Source of the DNA: Brevibacterium pigmentatum
Lineage (GTDB): Bacteria > Actinomycetota > Actinomycetes > Actinomycetales > Brevibacteriaceae
Assembly (NCBI RefSeq): GCF_011617465.1
Contig: NZ_CP050153.1
Coordinates: forward strand, 1,922,001-1,986,000
DNA length: 64,000 nucleotides
Direction: 5' to 3'
The stretch's first letter is position 1. Each line of letters opens with the position of its first letter. The notes beneath the pieces were generated by a model. That model made no database searches and had not been told where the DNA came from. It was given only the letters and a program-made list of their open reading frames with translations. This document shows positions 23,751 through 31,737 of this stretch, in pieces. The position numbers were made by a program, and so were the translations under genes.

Positions 23751-24527
23751 TCAGTTCAGTCCCGCTCGTTCGATGACGAAGTCGATGAGCGGGGCGTAGA
23801 GGTTGGGCACGACGTCGTCATCGAGTGGGATGGTCGCCTCGATCTGTCCCTGCGCCTCGGCGACGAAGAGGGCCGGATCGTTGCAGTCGGCGTAGCCGAT
23901 GGTCCGCAGTCCCCTGCTCGCGGCGGCTCCGGCCCACCCGTGGTCGGCCACGACGAGGTCGGGAGCCGATCCGCCGCGGGCGGCGACATCGTCGAGCAGA
24001 GCGTGCATGGGCTCGGCCAGGTGGGTGTGCGGGCTGCCGCCGTGGAGATGCCAGGTCCATACGTCGTCGATCTGCCGGACGTCGCCCCCGATCTCCGGGA
24101 CCGGGATGAAGTGATCGCGGAAGTCGATGACCGCGCCGGCGTACTTCGCGGCCCGGGCGATGGCCATGTGCACGGGCAGCAGTCCGGCCGGGTGACCGGT
24201 GGCGAAGAGGATCCGGCCACCTGCCCGGGTGACTTCACCGACTGCCTCGGCGAGTCTCTCCAGTGCGTCGATGCAGGCGTCGGTGGAGATCGTGTCCACC
24301 CCTTCGACGAAGTCGGGATCCGGTCGCAGTCCGCAGCGTTCGACCATGAGCGCGAACACCGAGTCATAGTCCCAGCCGCGGGTGAGTTCGACGCCGAAGT
24401 CGAACTGCCGTTCCTGGGCGAGGAAGCGGTGGATGTGGGAGAGGTTGTTCTCCCTGGGAGTGGCGACCTCCCCGGTGATCCGTCCGGCTTCAAGGGCATG
24501 GGCTAGAGTGCTGCGGTTCATCGGCAT
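23751..24527 (-). CDS. Phosphatase-like protein (actinobacterial PF15698-type)
   Basis: The 258-residue protein resembles the actinobacterial family annotated simply as phosphatase. Features are TGEVATPRENNLSHIHRF near the N-terminus, GGRILFATGHPAGLLPVH in the middle, GGSPHTHLAEPMHALL, and DLVVADHGWAGAA followed by YADCNDPALFVA. Clustered His/Asp residues suggest a metal- or phosphate-handling active site. There is no signal peptide. ATG 24527 is favoured; ATG 24521 is an alternative. It is transcribed after the RhuM gene on the same strand. Confidence 0.7.
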   Translation of the reverse strand: MPMNRSTLAHALEAGRITGEVATPRENNLSHIHRFLAQERQFDFGVELTRGWDYDSVFALMVERCGLRPDPDFVEGVDTISTDACIDALERLAEAVGEVTRAGGRILFATGHPAGLLPVHMAIARAAKYAGAVIDFRDHFIPVPEIGGDVRQIDDVWTWHLHGGSPHTHLAEPMHALLDDVAARGGSAPDLVVADHGWAGAAASRGLRTIGYADCNDPALFVAEAQGQIEATIPLDDDVVPNLYAPLIDFVIERAGLN

Positions 24528-24553
24528 TCGCTCGCTCTCGACAGTGGTTCTGG

Positions 24554-25306
24554 TCAATATGTCTCCGGGACGATCATACGAATGATGAGAGCAATCATCA
24601 GATCCTTCTCGGTGGGATCGCTCATAGCGACCAGCAGAATGATGGCTGCCAGAGCATTGTTAGCGATGCGCTGATGTCCGTCGCGGCCGTCACCGTGCTC
24701 ATTTCCGAAGAGTTGATCGTTGGGAAACCTCTGTGCCACACGTCGGATGATGTCGCGCGCACCTTCCAACGTCAGCGACCAGTCCGGCGCAGTATTCGGA
24801 GACGCAATGATGCTGCCCTCATCGAAGTCGCGCAGAAGTGAAAAGCTCGGCACATAGGTCGAAAGCACATCCGCCACTCCCGACACCAGTTCGTCATTCG
24901 ACCGGGCCAGTACGGACACGATCGTGCCGATCTCAGACAGCCTCCGTTCATTGAGCGCGGCGCCATCGATCGCATATCGCCGGAGAACGTCGTTCGCCCA
25001 TTTCCGAAAGCGAACTCCCTCGGCCGATTTCACCCGGTATCCGACAGAGAGCACCAGGTCGAGGTCGTAGTGTTCGACCTGGTAGGTCTTGCCGTCCGAG
25101 GCAGTTGTCGCAAATTTTGCGACAACTGGAAGGCCCGCCAGCTCTTCGCGTTGGGCATTCGCGATGTGCTTGCCGATAGTCTTGATATCCCGCCCGAACA
25201 GCTCAGCCAGCTGTTTTCGTGTCAGCCACACAGAACCCCGTGCAGTGCGGACATCCAAGCGGACTCCGCCATCTTCAGTTCGAAAGATTTCCACTGACTC
25301 GATCAT
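24554..25306 (-). pseudogene. RhuM family protein with in-frame deletion of the Fic-like core
   Basis: The 250-residue frame begins with the RhuM signature (VWLTRKQLAELFGRDIKTIGKHI, TYQVEHYDLDLVLSVGYRVKS, EGVRFRKWANDVLRRYAI). It continues into the Fic/DOC-like part (LTLEGARDIIRRVAQRFPND, QLFGNEHGDG). From residue 208 it jumps directly to the extreme C-terminal segment (RIANNALAAIILLVAMSDPTEKDLM). Intact relatives have about 60 residues here, including the H-x-F-x-DGNKR catalytic motif, which is absent. The joint lies between two GACGG repeats (minus strand, near 24688). Base composition is less GC-rich than neighbours. It may still bind DNA or a partner, but the Fic activity should be lost. 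A TACGGT box sits 6 nt before ATG. Confidence 0.75.
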
Positions 25307-25318
25307 GATGACACCGTA
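25307..25318 (-). promoter_or_regulatory. -10 box of a probable leaderless RhuM transcript
   Basis: On the minus strand TACGGT (25318-25313) is followed by GTCATC and ATG 25306; no ribosome binding site is visible. Confidence 0.4.
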
Positions 25319-25339
25319 GCCTGAGGCACTGACTCAGCC

Positions 25340-26284
25340 TCACCCCTCCTGTAGGGCGAAGCAGGTGACCGCTGAGGCAGCTGCGACGTTGAGGGAGTCC
25401 ACTCCCCCGCTCATGGGGATCATCACGGTCGAGTCGCAGGCGGCGATCGTCGATCTCTTCAGCCCGTCTCCTTCGGTGCCGAAGACTACCGCGGTGCGTT
25501 CGGGTGCGGTAGCGGCGAACTCGCGCAGGCTCACCGAATCATCGTCGAGTGCCAGAGCCGCGACATGGAATCCGGCCTCCTGGAGCTCGGCGATCCCGCC
25601 GGGCCAGGTCTCGATGCGCGTCCACGGCACTTGGAAGACCGTGCCCATCGACACACGGATCGAGCGGCGATAGAGCGGATCGGCGCAGCGCGGGGTCACG
25701 AGCACGGCATCGGCGCCGAACGCAGCGGCGGAGCGGAAGATCGCACCGACGTTCGTATGGTCGACGATGTCTTCGATGATGACGATGCGCCTGGCGTCCT
25801 CGACCAGGGAAGCGACCGGGGCCAGGACAGATCGGCCCATCGCGGCCAGGGCACCTCGGTGCAGGTGGAATCCGGTCAGTGTTTCGACGGCGGCATCCGT
25901 GCCGATGAAGATCGGCACATCGCTCTCAGAAATGATGTCGGCTAAGTCGAACAGCCACTTCGGGCTGGTCAGGAACGATCGGGGTGACAGACCGGCGGCA
26001 TGAGCGCGGCGGATGATCTTCGAGGACTCGGCGATGAACAGCCCCTCGGCGGGTTCGCGGACGCTGCGCAGGGCGACATCGGTCAGCTGCGTGTAGTCGC
26101 GCATGCCCTCGAGGCGCCCGTGCGGGCCGTCGCTCGGACCGGCCCCTGAATTCCCGGCCTCCACGCCGTCGGCAGCCAGGTCCGCTTCGTCGAAGAAACG
26201 CAGACGCTCGACGGCGATCCCGAGTTCGGCGGACCGGTCGATGACCTGCTGACGGGTCAGGGGGGCCTTGGCCGGAGTGTTCAC
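25340..26284 (-). CDS. TrmH/SpoU family RNA 2'-O-methyltransferase
   Basis: The 314-residue protein has an N-terminal substrate-binding domain (EGLFIAESSKIIRRAHAAG) followed by a SPOUT catalytic domain. The latter has IIEDIVDHTNVGAIFRSAAAFGADAV, VFGTEGDGLKRSTIAACD and VMIPMSGGVDSLNVAAASAV, the three knot motifs of SpoU-type rRNA/tRNA ribose methyltransferases. The target nucleotide is unknown. The GTG 26284 start lies just after the TSUP stop; the first about 70 residues are variable, and a later ATG (residue MRDYTQLTDVAL) is a possible alternative. Confidence 0.83.
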   Translation of the reverse strand: MNTPAKAPLTRQQVIDRSAELGIAVERLRFFDEADLAADGVEAGNSGAGPSDGPHGRLEGMRDYTQLTDVALRSVREPAEGLFIAESSKIIRRAHAAGLSPRSFLTSPKWLFDLADIISESDVPIFIGTDAAVETLTGFHLHRGALAAMGRSVLAPVASLVEDARRIVIIEDIVDHTNVGAIFRSAAAFGADAVLVTPRCADPLYRRSIRVSMGTVFQVPWTRIETWPGGIAELQEAGFHVAALALDDDSVSLREFAATAPERTAVVFGTEGDGLKRSTIAACDSTVMIPMSGGVDSLNVAAASAVTCFALQEG

Positions 26285-26297
26285 AGCGCAATTCCGT

Positions 26298-27134
26298 TCA
26301 CAGTGTGAGGATCCTCCAGATCGCGACGAGACCGAGCGCGACGATGACGGCGCGCAGCAGCACCGGCGAGAACTTCCGACCGATGCGGGCACCGAAGTAC
26401 CCGCCGATGAGGGAGCCGATGGCAATGCAGATCACGGCGATCCAGTTGATCCGGTCGTGACCGACGATGATGTACGTGCTCGCCGAGACCGTGTTGACGA
26501 CGAGGACGAGGACGTTCTTCAGTCCGTTGAGTCGCTGCAGATCATCGGGCAGCAGAAGACCGAGCAGGGCGATGAGGATGATGCCCTGGGCCGCGGCGAA
26601 GTAGCCTCCGTAGATCGCGGTGAGGAAGACGACGAGGAGCACGGCGATGTACCGGCCGGTGGACAGTCGATCCCCCACCGAGGCAGCCCGATGCTCGACG
26701 CCTGCGGCCTCGGCCCGGCGCAGGGACCGGTGCTTCAGATACCGCGAGAGATACGGCTGCCCCACGACCATGATCAGAGCCACGACGAGGAGGACGGGCA
26801 CGATCGTCTCGAACGCATCCTCGGGCAGGTGCAGCAGCAGATACGCCCCGGTCAGCGACCCGAGCAGCGAGGCGGGAACGAACCCGAGGATCCGCTTCCA
26901 CTGCCCCCGCAGCTCTTCGCGGTACCCGAACGAGGACGCGATGTTGCCGGGGATGAGACCGACCGCATTGCTCATCGTCGACACCACCGGCGGCACTCCG
27001 AAGGCGACGAGCGCCGGGAAGGTGATGAGCGTGCCGGAGCCGACGACGGCGTTGATGCCGCCCGCCGCGATTCCGGCGACGATGACGAGGCCGATCTGCC
27101 ACGGTTCGAGGCTCAGATTCGCCAGGAACTCCAT
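26298..27134 (-). CDS. TSUP family (TauE/SafE) transporter
   Basis: The 278-residue membrane protein has about eight hydrophobic helices. The family pattern GGINAVVGSGTLITFPALVAFGVPP opens the first repeat, with an echo in the second half (YGGYFAAAQGIILIALLGLL and LNGLKNVLVLVVNTVSA). TSUP proteins move sulfonates, sulfite or other anions out of or into the cell. ATG 27134 lies two bases after the ABC ATPase stop, so the two are probably cotranscribed. Confidence 0.85.
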   Translation of the reverse strand: MEFLANLSLEPWQIGLVIVAGIAAGGINAVVGSGTLITFPALVAFGVPPVVSTMSNAVGLIPGNIASSFGYREELRGQWKRILGFVPASLLGSLTGAYLLLHLPEDAFETIVPVLLVVALIMVVGQPYLSRYLKHRSLRRAEAAGVEHRAASVGDRLSTGRYIAVLLVVFLTAIYGGYFAAAQGIILIALLGLLLPDDLQRLNGLKNVLVLVVNTVSASTYIIVGHDRINWIAVICIAIGSLIGGYFGARIGRKFSPVLLRAVIVALGLVAIWRILTL

Positions 27135-27136
27135 GC

Positions 27137-27922
27137 TCAGATCGCGGAGCGAGCGTGGTAGCGCTGACCGTCCCGGGTGAGCTTGACGTCGAGGCCGAAT
27201 GTCGCCGCGAGGTTCTCCGCCGTCAGGGTCTCCTCGATCGGGCCCGCGACCAGATCGGTGCCCTCGGAGAGCAGCAGCACATGCGTGATGCCCTCCGGGA
27301 TCTCCTCGACATGATGGGTGACCATGATCGTGGCCGGTGCCCACTTCGACGAGAGGATCTCCGAGAGCGCACCGAGCAGCTCTTCGCGTCCGCCGAAGTC
27401 GAGTCCGGAGGCCGGCTCGTCGAGCAGCAGCAGCTCCGGGTCGGTCATGAGTGCGCGCGCGATCTGCACGCGCTTGCGCTCGCCTTCGGACAGCGTGCCG
27501 AAGGTGCGATCGGCCAGATGCGTGATGTGGAACGCGGCCAGCAGATCGCGGGCGCGTTCGATGTCGTCCTGCTCGTATTCCTCGACCCAGCGTCCGGTGA
27601 CGCCGTAGGCGGCGGTGAGCACGGTGTCGAGCACCGCTTCGGAACTCGGAATGCGGTTGGCCAGAATCGTCGAGGCATAGCCGATCCGCGGGCGCAGTTC
27701 GAACACGTCGACGCGCCCGAGCTGCTCCTCGAGGATGGTGGCCGTACCCGTCGTCGGATGCATGCGACCGGCCGCCAGTTCGAGCAGGGTCGTCTTGCCC
27801 GCACCATTGGGTCCGAGCACCGCCCAGTGCTCGCCTTCGGCGACGGTCAGCGAGAAATCGTCGAGGAGGAAATTGGTCCCCCGGCGCACGGACACAGAAT
27901 CCAGATTCAGGACTTCACTCAT
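27137..27922 (-). CDS. ABC transporter ATP-binding protein without a partner permease nearby
   Basis: The 261-residue ATPase has Walker A GPNGAGKTT (about residues 37-45), the signature LSEGERKRVQIARAL, Walker B LLLLDEPASGLD and the switch His in MVTHHVEEI. It resembles the YlmA/ModF-like single-domain group. There is no membrane permease in the operon; its neighbour is a TSUP transporter, not an ABC partner. It is divergent from the hypothetical gene at 27967. Confidence 0.85.
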   Translation of the reverse strand: MSEVLNLDSVSVRRGTNFLLDDFSLTVAEGEHWAVLGPNGAGKTTLLELAAGRMHPTTGTATILEEQLGRVDVFELRPRIGYASTILANRIPSSEAVLDTVLTAAYGVTGRWVEEYEQDDIERARDLLAAFHITHLADRTFGTLSEGERKRVQIARALMTDPELLLLDEPASGLDFGGREELLGALSEILSSKWAPATIMVTHHVEEIPEGITHVLLLSEGTDLVAGPIEETLTAENLAATFGLDVKLTRDGQRYHARSAI

Positions 27923-27952
27923 ATCCTCAGACTCTATCGCAGACGAGCCGTC

Positions 27953-27966
27953 TATCCTGGTTCGAC
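27953..27966 (+). promoter_or_regulatory. -10 box of a probable leaderless transcript
   Basis: TATCCT (27953-27958) is followed by 8 nt and ATG 27967; no ribosome binding site is visible. Confidence 0.4.
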
Positions 27967-28701
27967 ATGGACCTCACGACCGACTCACTGCTGCTGACCC
28001 TGGCGCTCAATCACCGTCTGCGCTCGACCCTGCCTCCTGACGAGGTCTCCTCTGCCTTCCTCGACGACGATCGTGATGTTCCTCTCATCGTCTCCGATGA
28101 GGTCTTCGACTCGGCCGTGCCCACCGGTCTGCTGCTGTTCATCGCCGAGGCGGCCGCCGCCGGAATCACTCATGCGCGCTTGGCACTGCACCACCCGTCC
28201 CTGCCGCATACGACTCCCCCGGTCGATCGCACCGCCAGGACGAAGGTCGGACGCCACACTGCCCCCGTGGTCCTCCATCGCGGCGACGAGCAGGCCGCGA
28301 TCGCCCTCATCGGCGCCGAGGCGAACGTGGAGATCATCGCCTGTGCGCCCACCGTCTTCCGCCCCGTCACGGTCGGGTCCGCCCCCGAGGCGCTGCGGCG
28401 CCTGCGCCTGCTGGTGATGGAGGGCCTGCGCCTCGTCGAGACCATCGACGTTCCCGAGGACTGGCGGCAGGGGCCGTGGCGTGACTGGCAGGAGGAGCTG
28501 TCGACGATGCATCCGATCTCCCGGCTCATCCCCACCGAGGCGGATTCCCGCGCGATCTACGCCGCCCTCGACATCCACCACCGGATGCGCACGGTGCTCG
28601 CCCCTGCGACGGTCGCCCCGCCCGAGTTCGGTGCGCTGCTGTCTCAGCTGCACCCCGCCGCCGCGGACTACATCATGGCTGTGGCTACGATGAAGGGGTG
28701 A
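27967..28701 (+). CDS. Conserved hypothetical protein upstream of serB
   Basis: I do not recognise this 244-residue soluble protein. It opens MDLTTDSLLLTLALNHRLRS and contains AGITHARLALHHPSLPHT, a central EIIACAPTVFRPVTVGSAPEALRR and the C-terminal LDIHHRMRTVLAPATVAPPEF. There are no Cys clusters, signal peptide or membrane segments. Codon use and GC content match its neighbours. It overlaps the serB start by 4 bp, so the two are translationally linked. The repeated N-H-R-L-R-S-T and H-H-R-M-R-T-V segments at the two ends are similar, hinting at an internal duplication. Confidence 0.6.
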   Translation: MDLTTDSLLLTLALNHRLRSTLPPDEVSSAFLDDDRDVPLIVSDEVFDSAVPTGLLLFIAEAAAAGITHARLALHHPSLPHTTPPVDRTARTKVGRHTAPVVLHRGDEQAAIALIGAEANVEIIACAPTVFRPVTVGSAPEALRRLRLLVMEGLRLVETIDVPEDWRQGPWRDWQEELSTMHPISRLIPTEADSRAIYAALDIHHRMRTVLAPATVAPPEFGALLSQLHPAAADYIMAVATMKG

Positions 28702-29375
28702 ATGAGACGCCTCAGGCCACCGCCTCCCAGATCCCCGTCCAGCTGCTCGTCATGGACGTCGATTCGACGTTCATCAACGAGGAGGTCATCGACCTCATCG
28801 CCGCCCACGCCGGAGTCGGAGACAAGGTCGCCGACATCACCGAACGGGCCATGGCCGGCGAACTCGACTTCGCCGCTTCCCTGGCCGAACGGGTCGCCCT
28901 GCTGACCGGACTGCCGGAGACCGTGCTCGATGAGGTCCGCGAGCAGATCACCCTCACCGAGGGGGCCGCCGACCTGGTCGCGGCAGTGCACTCCTCCGGC
29001 GGCCAGGTGGCGCTGGTGTCGGGCGGCTTCACCGCCATCATCGCTCCCGTCGCCGCACAGCTGGGCATCACCGATGTCTTCGCCAACGGTCTCGACATCG
29101 ATGACGGGCTGCTGACCGGGCGGACGAACGGCCGTGTCATCGACCCGAGCGCAAAGGCCGAGATCTTCGAGGATCTGCTGGCTGCCGGCGGATACGACCG
29201 TGCCGCCTCGGTGGCGATCGGCGACGGCGCCAATGACATCGGCATGGTCGAAGCCGCCGGTCTCGGAATCGCCTTCTGCGCGAAACCGGCCCTCGCCGCC
29301 GCAGCAGACGCGTCCGTGGAGACACGCGACCTGCGAGCCGTCATCGACCTGGTCGCTGCGCGTGCGGACGTGTGA
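28698..29375 (+). CDS. serB: Phosphoserine phosphatase
   Basis: The 225-residue HAD-superfamily enzyme has motif I MDVDSTFINEEVIDLIA (nucleophile Asp in DVDST), motif II LVSGGF, motif III Lys (PSAKAEIF) and motif IV GDGANDIGMVEAAGLGIAF. It hydrolyses phosphoserine to serine, the last step of serine synthesis. It lacks the N-terminal ACT domains of mycobacterial SerB2, giving the short form. The start GTG 28698 overlaps the preceding gene; AAGGG precedes it, and a TACGAT lies 6 nt upstream inside that gene. Confidence 0.93.
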   Translation: MNETPQATASQIPVQLLVMDVDSTFINEEVIDLIAAHAGVGDKVADITERAMAGELDFAASLAERVALLTGLPETVLDEVREQITLTEGAADLVAAVHSSGGQVALVSGGFTAIIAPVAAQLGITDVFANGLDIDDGLLTGRTNGRVIDPSAKAEIFEDLLAAGGYDRAASVAIGDGANDIGMVEAAGLGIAFCAKPALAAAADASVETRDLRAVIDLVAARADV

Positions 29376-29430
29376 GCGATACCTCCGAGGGTGTGGCACC
29401 GGCGCCATTGACCACTGACTGACCGAAGAC

Positions 29431-29469
29431 GCCTGTGGCGCTGACGATTGCTTCGTCAGCGCCACAGGC
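29431..29469. terminator. Bidirectional terminator hairpin between serB and SixA-like gene
   Basis: Two perfect 17-nt arms (29431-29447 and 29453-29469) flank the loop TTGCT; the plus strand continues TTCTTGT, a partial U-tract. Confidence 0.85.
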
Positions 29470-29505
29470 TTCTTGTCGACAGATCGCGTCGGTCAGGCGG
29501 TGCGT

Positions 29506-30012
29506 TCAGACTCCGTGGAAGACCCGGATCTGTGGGGACGGGTAGTGGCCCGGCTCCACGTCCCAGCTCTCGAGGTCGAAGACCGCGATCGACGAGGGAC
29601 GGAACGTATCGGGAACCCCGCCTTCCGGATTGAGGTGGCCGACCACCTCGGCGACGGTCGGCTGATGGCCCACGATATACGCGCACTGCGCATCCGCGGG
29701 GATCGAGTTGATCGCATCCAGCCAGTCGTCGACGGACCCGGAGTACAGCGAAGGATCCTCGCGCAGGGTCAGGTCACCCGGTTCGTCGAGAGTTCCTCCC
29801 TGAGCGCGGTTGACGGCTTCGACGACGGCCTGTCCGGTCTGCACGGTGCGCCTGGCTGCCGAGGCGATGGCCACATCGGGTGACCAGCGCTCGGCGATCT
29901 CGGCTCCGGCCTCGACCGCTTGAGCCAGACCCTTCGAGTCCAGGGACCGTTCGAAGTCGGTCGGACCGTGCGCTTCCGCCTTGGCGTGGCGGGCGAGGAT
30001 GAGCACAGGCAT
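29506..30012 (-). CDS. SixA-like histidine phosphatase
   Basis: The 168-residue small histidine phosphatase begins MPVLILARHAKAEAHGPTDF, with RHA in place of the more common RHG. It continues DVAIASAARRTVQTGQAV and has the second His in CAYIVGHQPTVAEV. SixA-type enzymes remove phosphate from protein histidines in phosphorelays; the actual target here is unknown. ATG 30012 lies 8 bp after the fabI stop on the same strand, so it may be the last gene of the fabG-fabI unit. Confidence 0.87.
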   Translation of the reverse strand: MPVLILARHAKAEAHGPTDFERSLDSKGLAQAVEAGAEIAERWSPDVAIASAARRTVQTGQAVVEAVNRAQGGTLDEPGDLTLREDPSLYSGSVDDWLDAINSIPADAQCAYIVGHQPTVAEVVGHLNPEGGVPDTFRPSSIAVFDLESWDVEPGHYPSPQIRVFHGV

Positions 30013-30020
30013 GAGTGGTC

Positions 30021-30779
30021 TCAGGCGCCAGTGGAGTGGAATCCGCCGTCGACGTGGATCATCTCGCCGGTAGTGGCGGGGAACCAGTCGGAGAGCAGGG
30101 CGACGATGGCCTTGCCGGCAGGAGTGGTGTCCTTCTGGTCCCAGCCCAGGGGTGCGCGGTCGCCCCACATGTCTTCGAGCGTTCCGAAGCCGGGGATGGA
30201 GGTTGCGGCGGTGGTCTTCAGCGGTCCGGCCGAGACGAGATTGACGCGCACGCCGTCTTCGCCGACGTACTTGGCGAGGTAGCGGGCGGTCGATTCGAAG
30301 GCGGCCTTGGCCACACCCATCCAGTCGTAGACCGGCCAGGAGATGGTCGCGTCGAAGGTCAGTCCGACGATTCCGGCGCCCTTGTTGAGCACGGGCTTCG
30401 CGGCCACGGCGATGGCCTTGAGCGAGTAGGCGGAGACGTGGATGGCCGCGGACACAGAGTCCCAAGGCGTGTCGAGGAAGACTCCGCCGAGGGCGTCCTT
30501 CGGAGCGAAGGCGATGGCGTGGACGATTCCGTCGATATTGCCGCCGAGGCGCTCGGGCAGGGCCGCGAGGTCCTCTTCGTTCGTGGCGTCGAGTTCGATG
30601 ACCTGCGGGGTCTGGGGCAGGCGTTCGGCGATCACCTGAGTGATCTTCATCTGGCGGCCGAAGCTCGAGAGGATGACCTCGGCTCCCTGCTCCTGTGCGA
30701 TACGGGCAGCGGCGAAGGCGATCGACGCCTCGGTGAGCACGCCGGTGACGAGAATGCGCTTTCCGTCAAGAATTCCCAT
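30021..30779 (-). CDS. fabI: Enoyl-ACP reductase, InhA-like
   Basis: The 252-residue NADH-dependent enoyl-ACP reductase starts GILDGKRILVTGVLTEASIAFA. The SDR nucleotide-binding loop is modified as in InhA, and it has the catalytic Tyr-x6-Lys as PVYDWMGVAKAAFES. IDGIVHAIAFAPKDALGG and the NAD-binding SAGPLKTTAATSIPGF are typical. It carries out the last reduction of the fatty-acid elongation cycle. The ribosome binding site AAAGGA lies within the 14-bp palindrome TCCTTTCGAAAGGA (30785-30798). fabG lies 147 bp upstream on the same strand. Confidence 0.94.
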   Translation of the reverse strand: MGILDGKRILVTGVLTEASIAFAAARIAQEQGAEVILSSFGRQMKITQVIAERLPQTPQVIELDATNEEDLAALPERLGGNIDGIVHAIAFAPKDALGGVFLDTPWDSVSAAIHVSAYSLKAIAVAAKPVLNKGAGIVGLTFDATISWPVYDWMGVAKAAFESTARYLAKYVGEDGVRVNLVSAGPLKTTAATSIPGFGTLEDMWGDRAPLGWDQKDTTPAGKAIVALLSDWFPATTGEMIHVDGGFHSTGA

Positions 30780-30926
30780 GGTGGTCCTTTCGAAAGGAAG
30801 GTGGTTGCGTGTGCATGACGCCGCTTCGGGCGGTGTCTCTGTATCGAAGTCTACGGGCTGTGGCCCGGCCGGGCCGCATCGTCTGCGACCCAGGATCCGG
30901 TTGTAACCGGCCCAGCGCCGTCTGAG

Positions 30927-31637
30927 TCAGTGGCCCATGCCCAGTCCGCCGTCGACGGGGATGACGGCACCGGAGATGTAGGCGGCTTCGTCGGAGGCCA
31001 TCCAGCGGACGACCTTGGCGACCTCAGCGGGTTCGGCGAACCGCTTGGCCGGGATGGTGGCGAGATATTCCTTCTGCTGCTTCTCGCTGAGCTCATCGGT
31101 CATGTCCGTGCGGATGAAGCCCGGGGCGACGACATTGGCGGTGATTCCGCGGGAGCCGATTTCACGGGTGATGGAGCGGGCGAAGCCGACGAGTCCGGCC
31201 TTCGAGGCCGAATAGTTCGCCTGGCCGGGCACTCCGTAGAGACCCGACACCGAGGAGATGAGGACGATGCGGCCCTTCTTCGCTCGGATCATGCCGGTGA
31301 TGCCGCGCTTGACGGTGCGGAACGCGCCGGTGAGATTCGTGTTGATGACGGATTCGAACTCATCATCGTTCATCCGCATGAGCAGGTTGTCGGCGGTGAT
31401 TCCGGCATTGGCCACGACGACCTCGACGGGGCCGAGCTTCTCCTCGATCTCGGTGAATGCCCGATCGATCGAGTCGCTGTCGGTGACATCGGCGGCCACT
31501 GCCAGCGCCCCTTCCGGGGCCTGACCGTTGCGGGAGGTGACTGCCACCTTGTCCCCCTGGGCGAGGAATTCCTCGGCGATGGTGCGACCGATTCCGCGGT
31601 TGCCGCCGGTGACGAGGACTGTGCGTGGATCTGACAC
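30927..31637 (-). CDS. fabG: 3-oxoacyl-ACP reductase
   Basis: The 236-residue short-chain dehydrogenase has the NADPH-binding TGGNRGIGRTIAEEFLAQGD, the NAG-type VANAGITADNLLMRM, catalytic Ser and YSASK in SSVSGLYGVPGQANYSASKAG, and PGFIRTDMTDELS. It reduces 3-oxoacyl-ACP in type II fatty acid synthesis. GTG 31637 is chosen because AGGAGACC lies just upstream. With fabI downstream it mirrors the mycobacterial fabG1(mabA)-inhA pair, although here a 147-bp gap with its own possible -10 (TAGACT on the minus strand) separates them. Confidence 0.92.
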   Translation of the reverse strand: MSDPRTVLVTGGNRGIGRTIAEEFLAQGDKVAVTSRNGQAPEGALAVAADVTDSDSIDRAFTEIEEKLGPVEVVVANAGITADNLLMRMNDDEFESVINTNLTGAFRTVKRGITGMIRAKKGRIVLISSVSGLYGVPGQANYSASKAGLVGFARSITREIGSRGITANVVAPGFIRTDMTDELSEKQQKEYLATIPAKRFAEPAEVAKVVRWMASDEAAYISGAVIPVDGGLGMGH

Positions 31638-31737
31638 GTTGGTCTCCTGTTGATCGACTGTGTTCTTCAAATCTATCGTGGACAAACCTATCCTGTCCTT
31701 TGGTCGATGGATACGACTCTCACAAAGGACGAGTATC

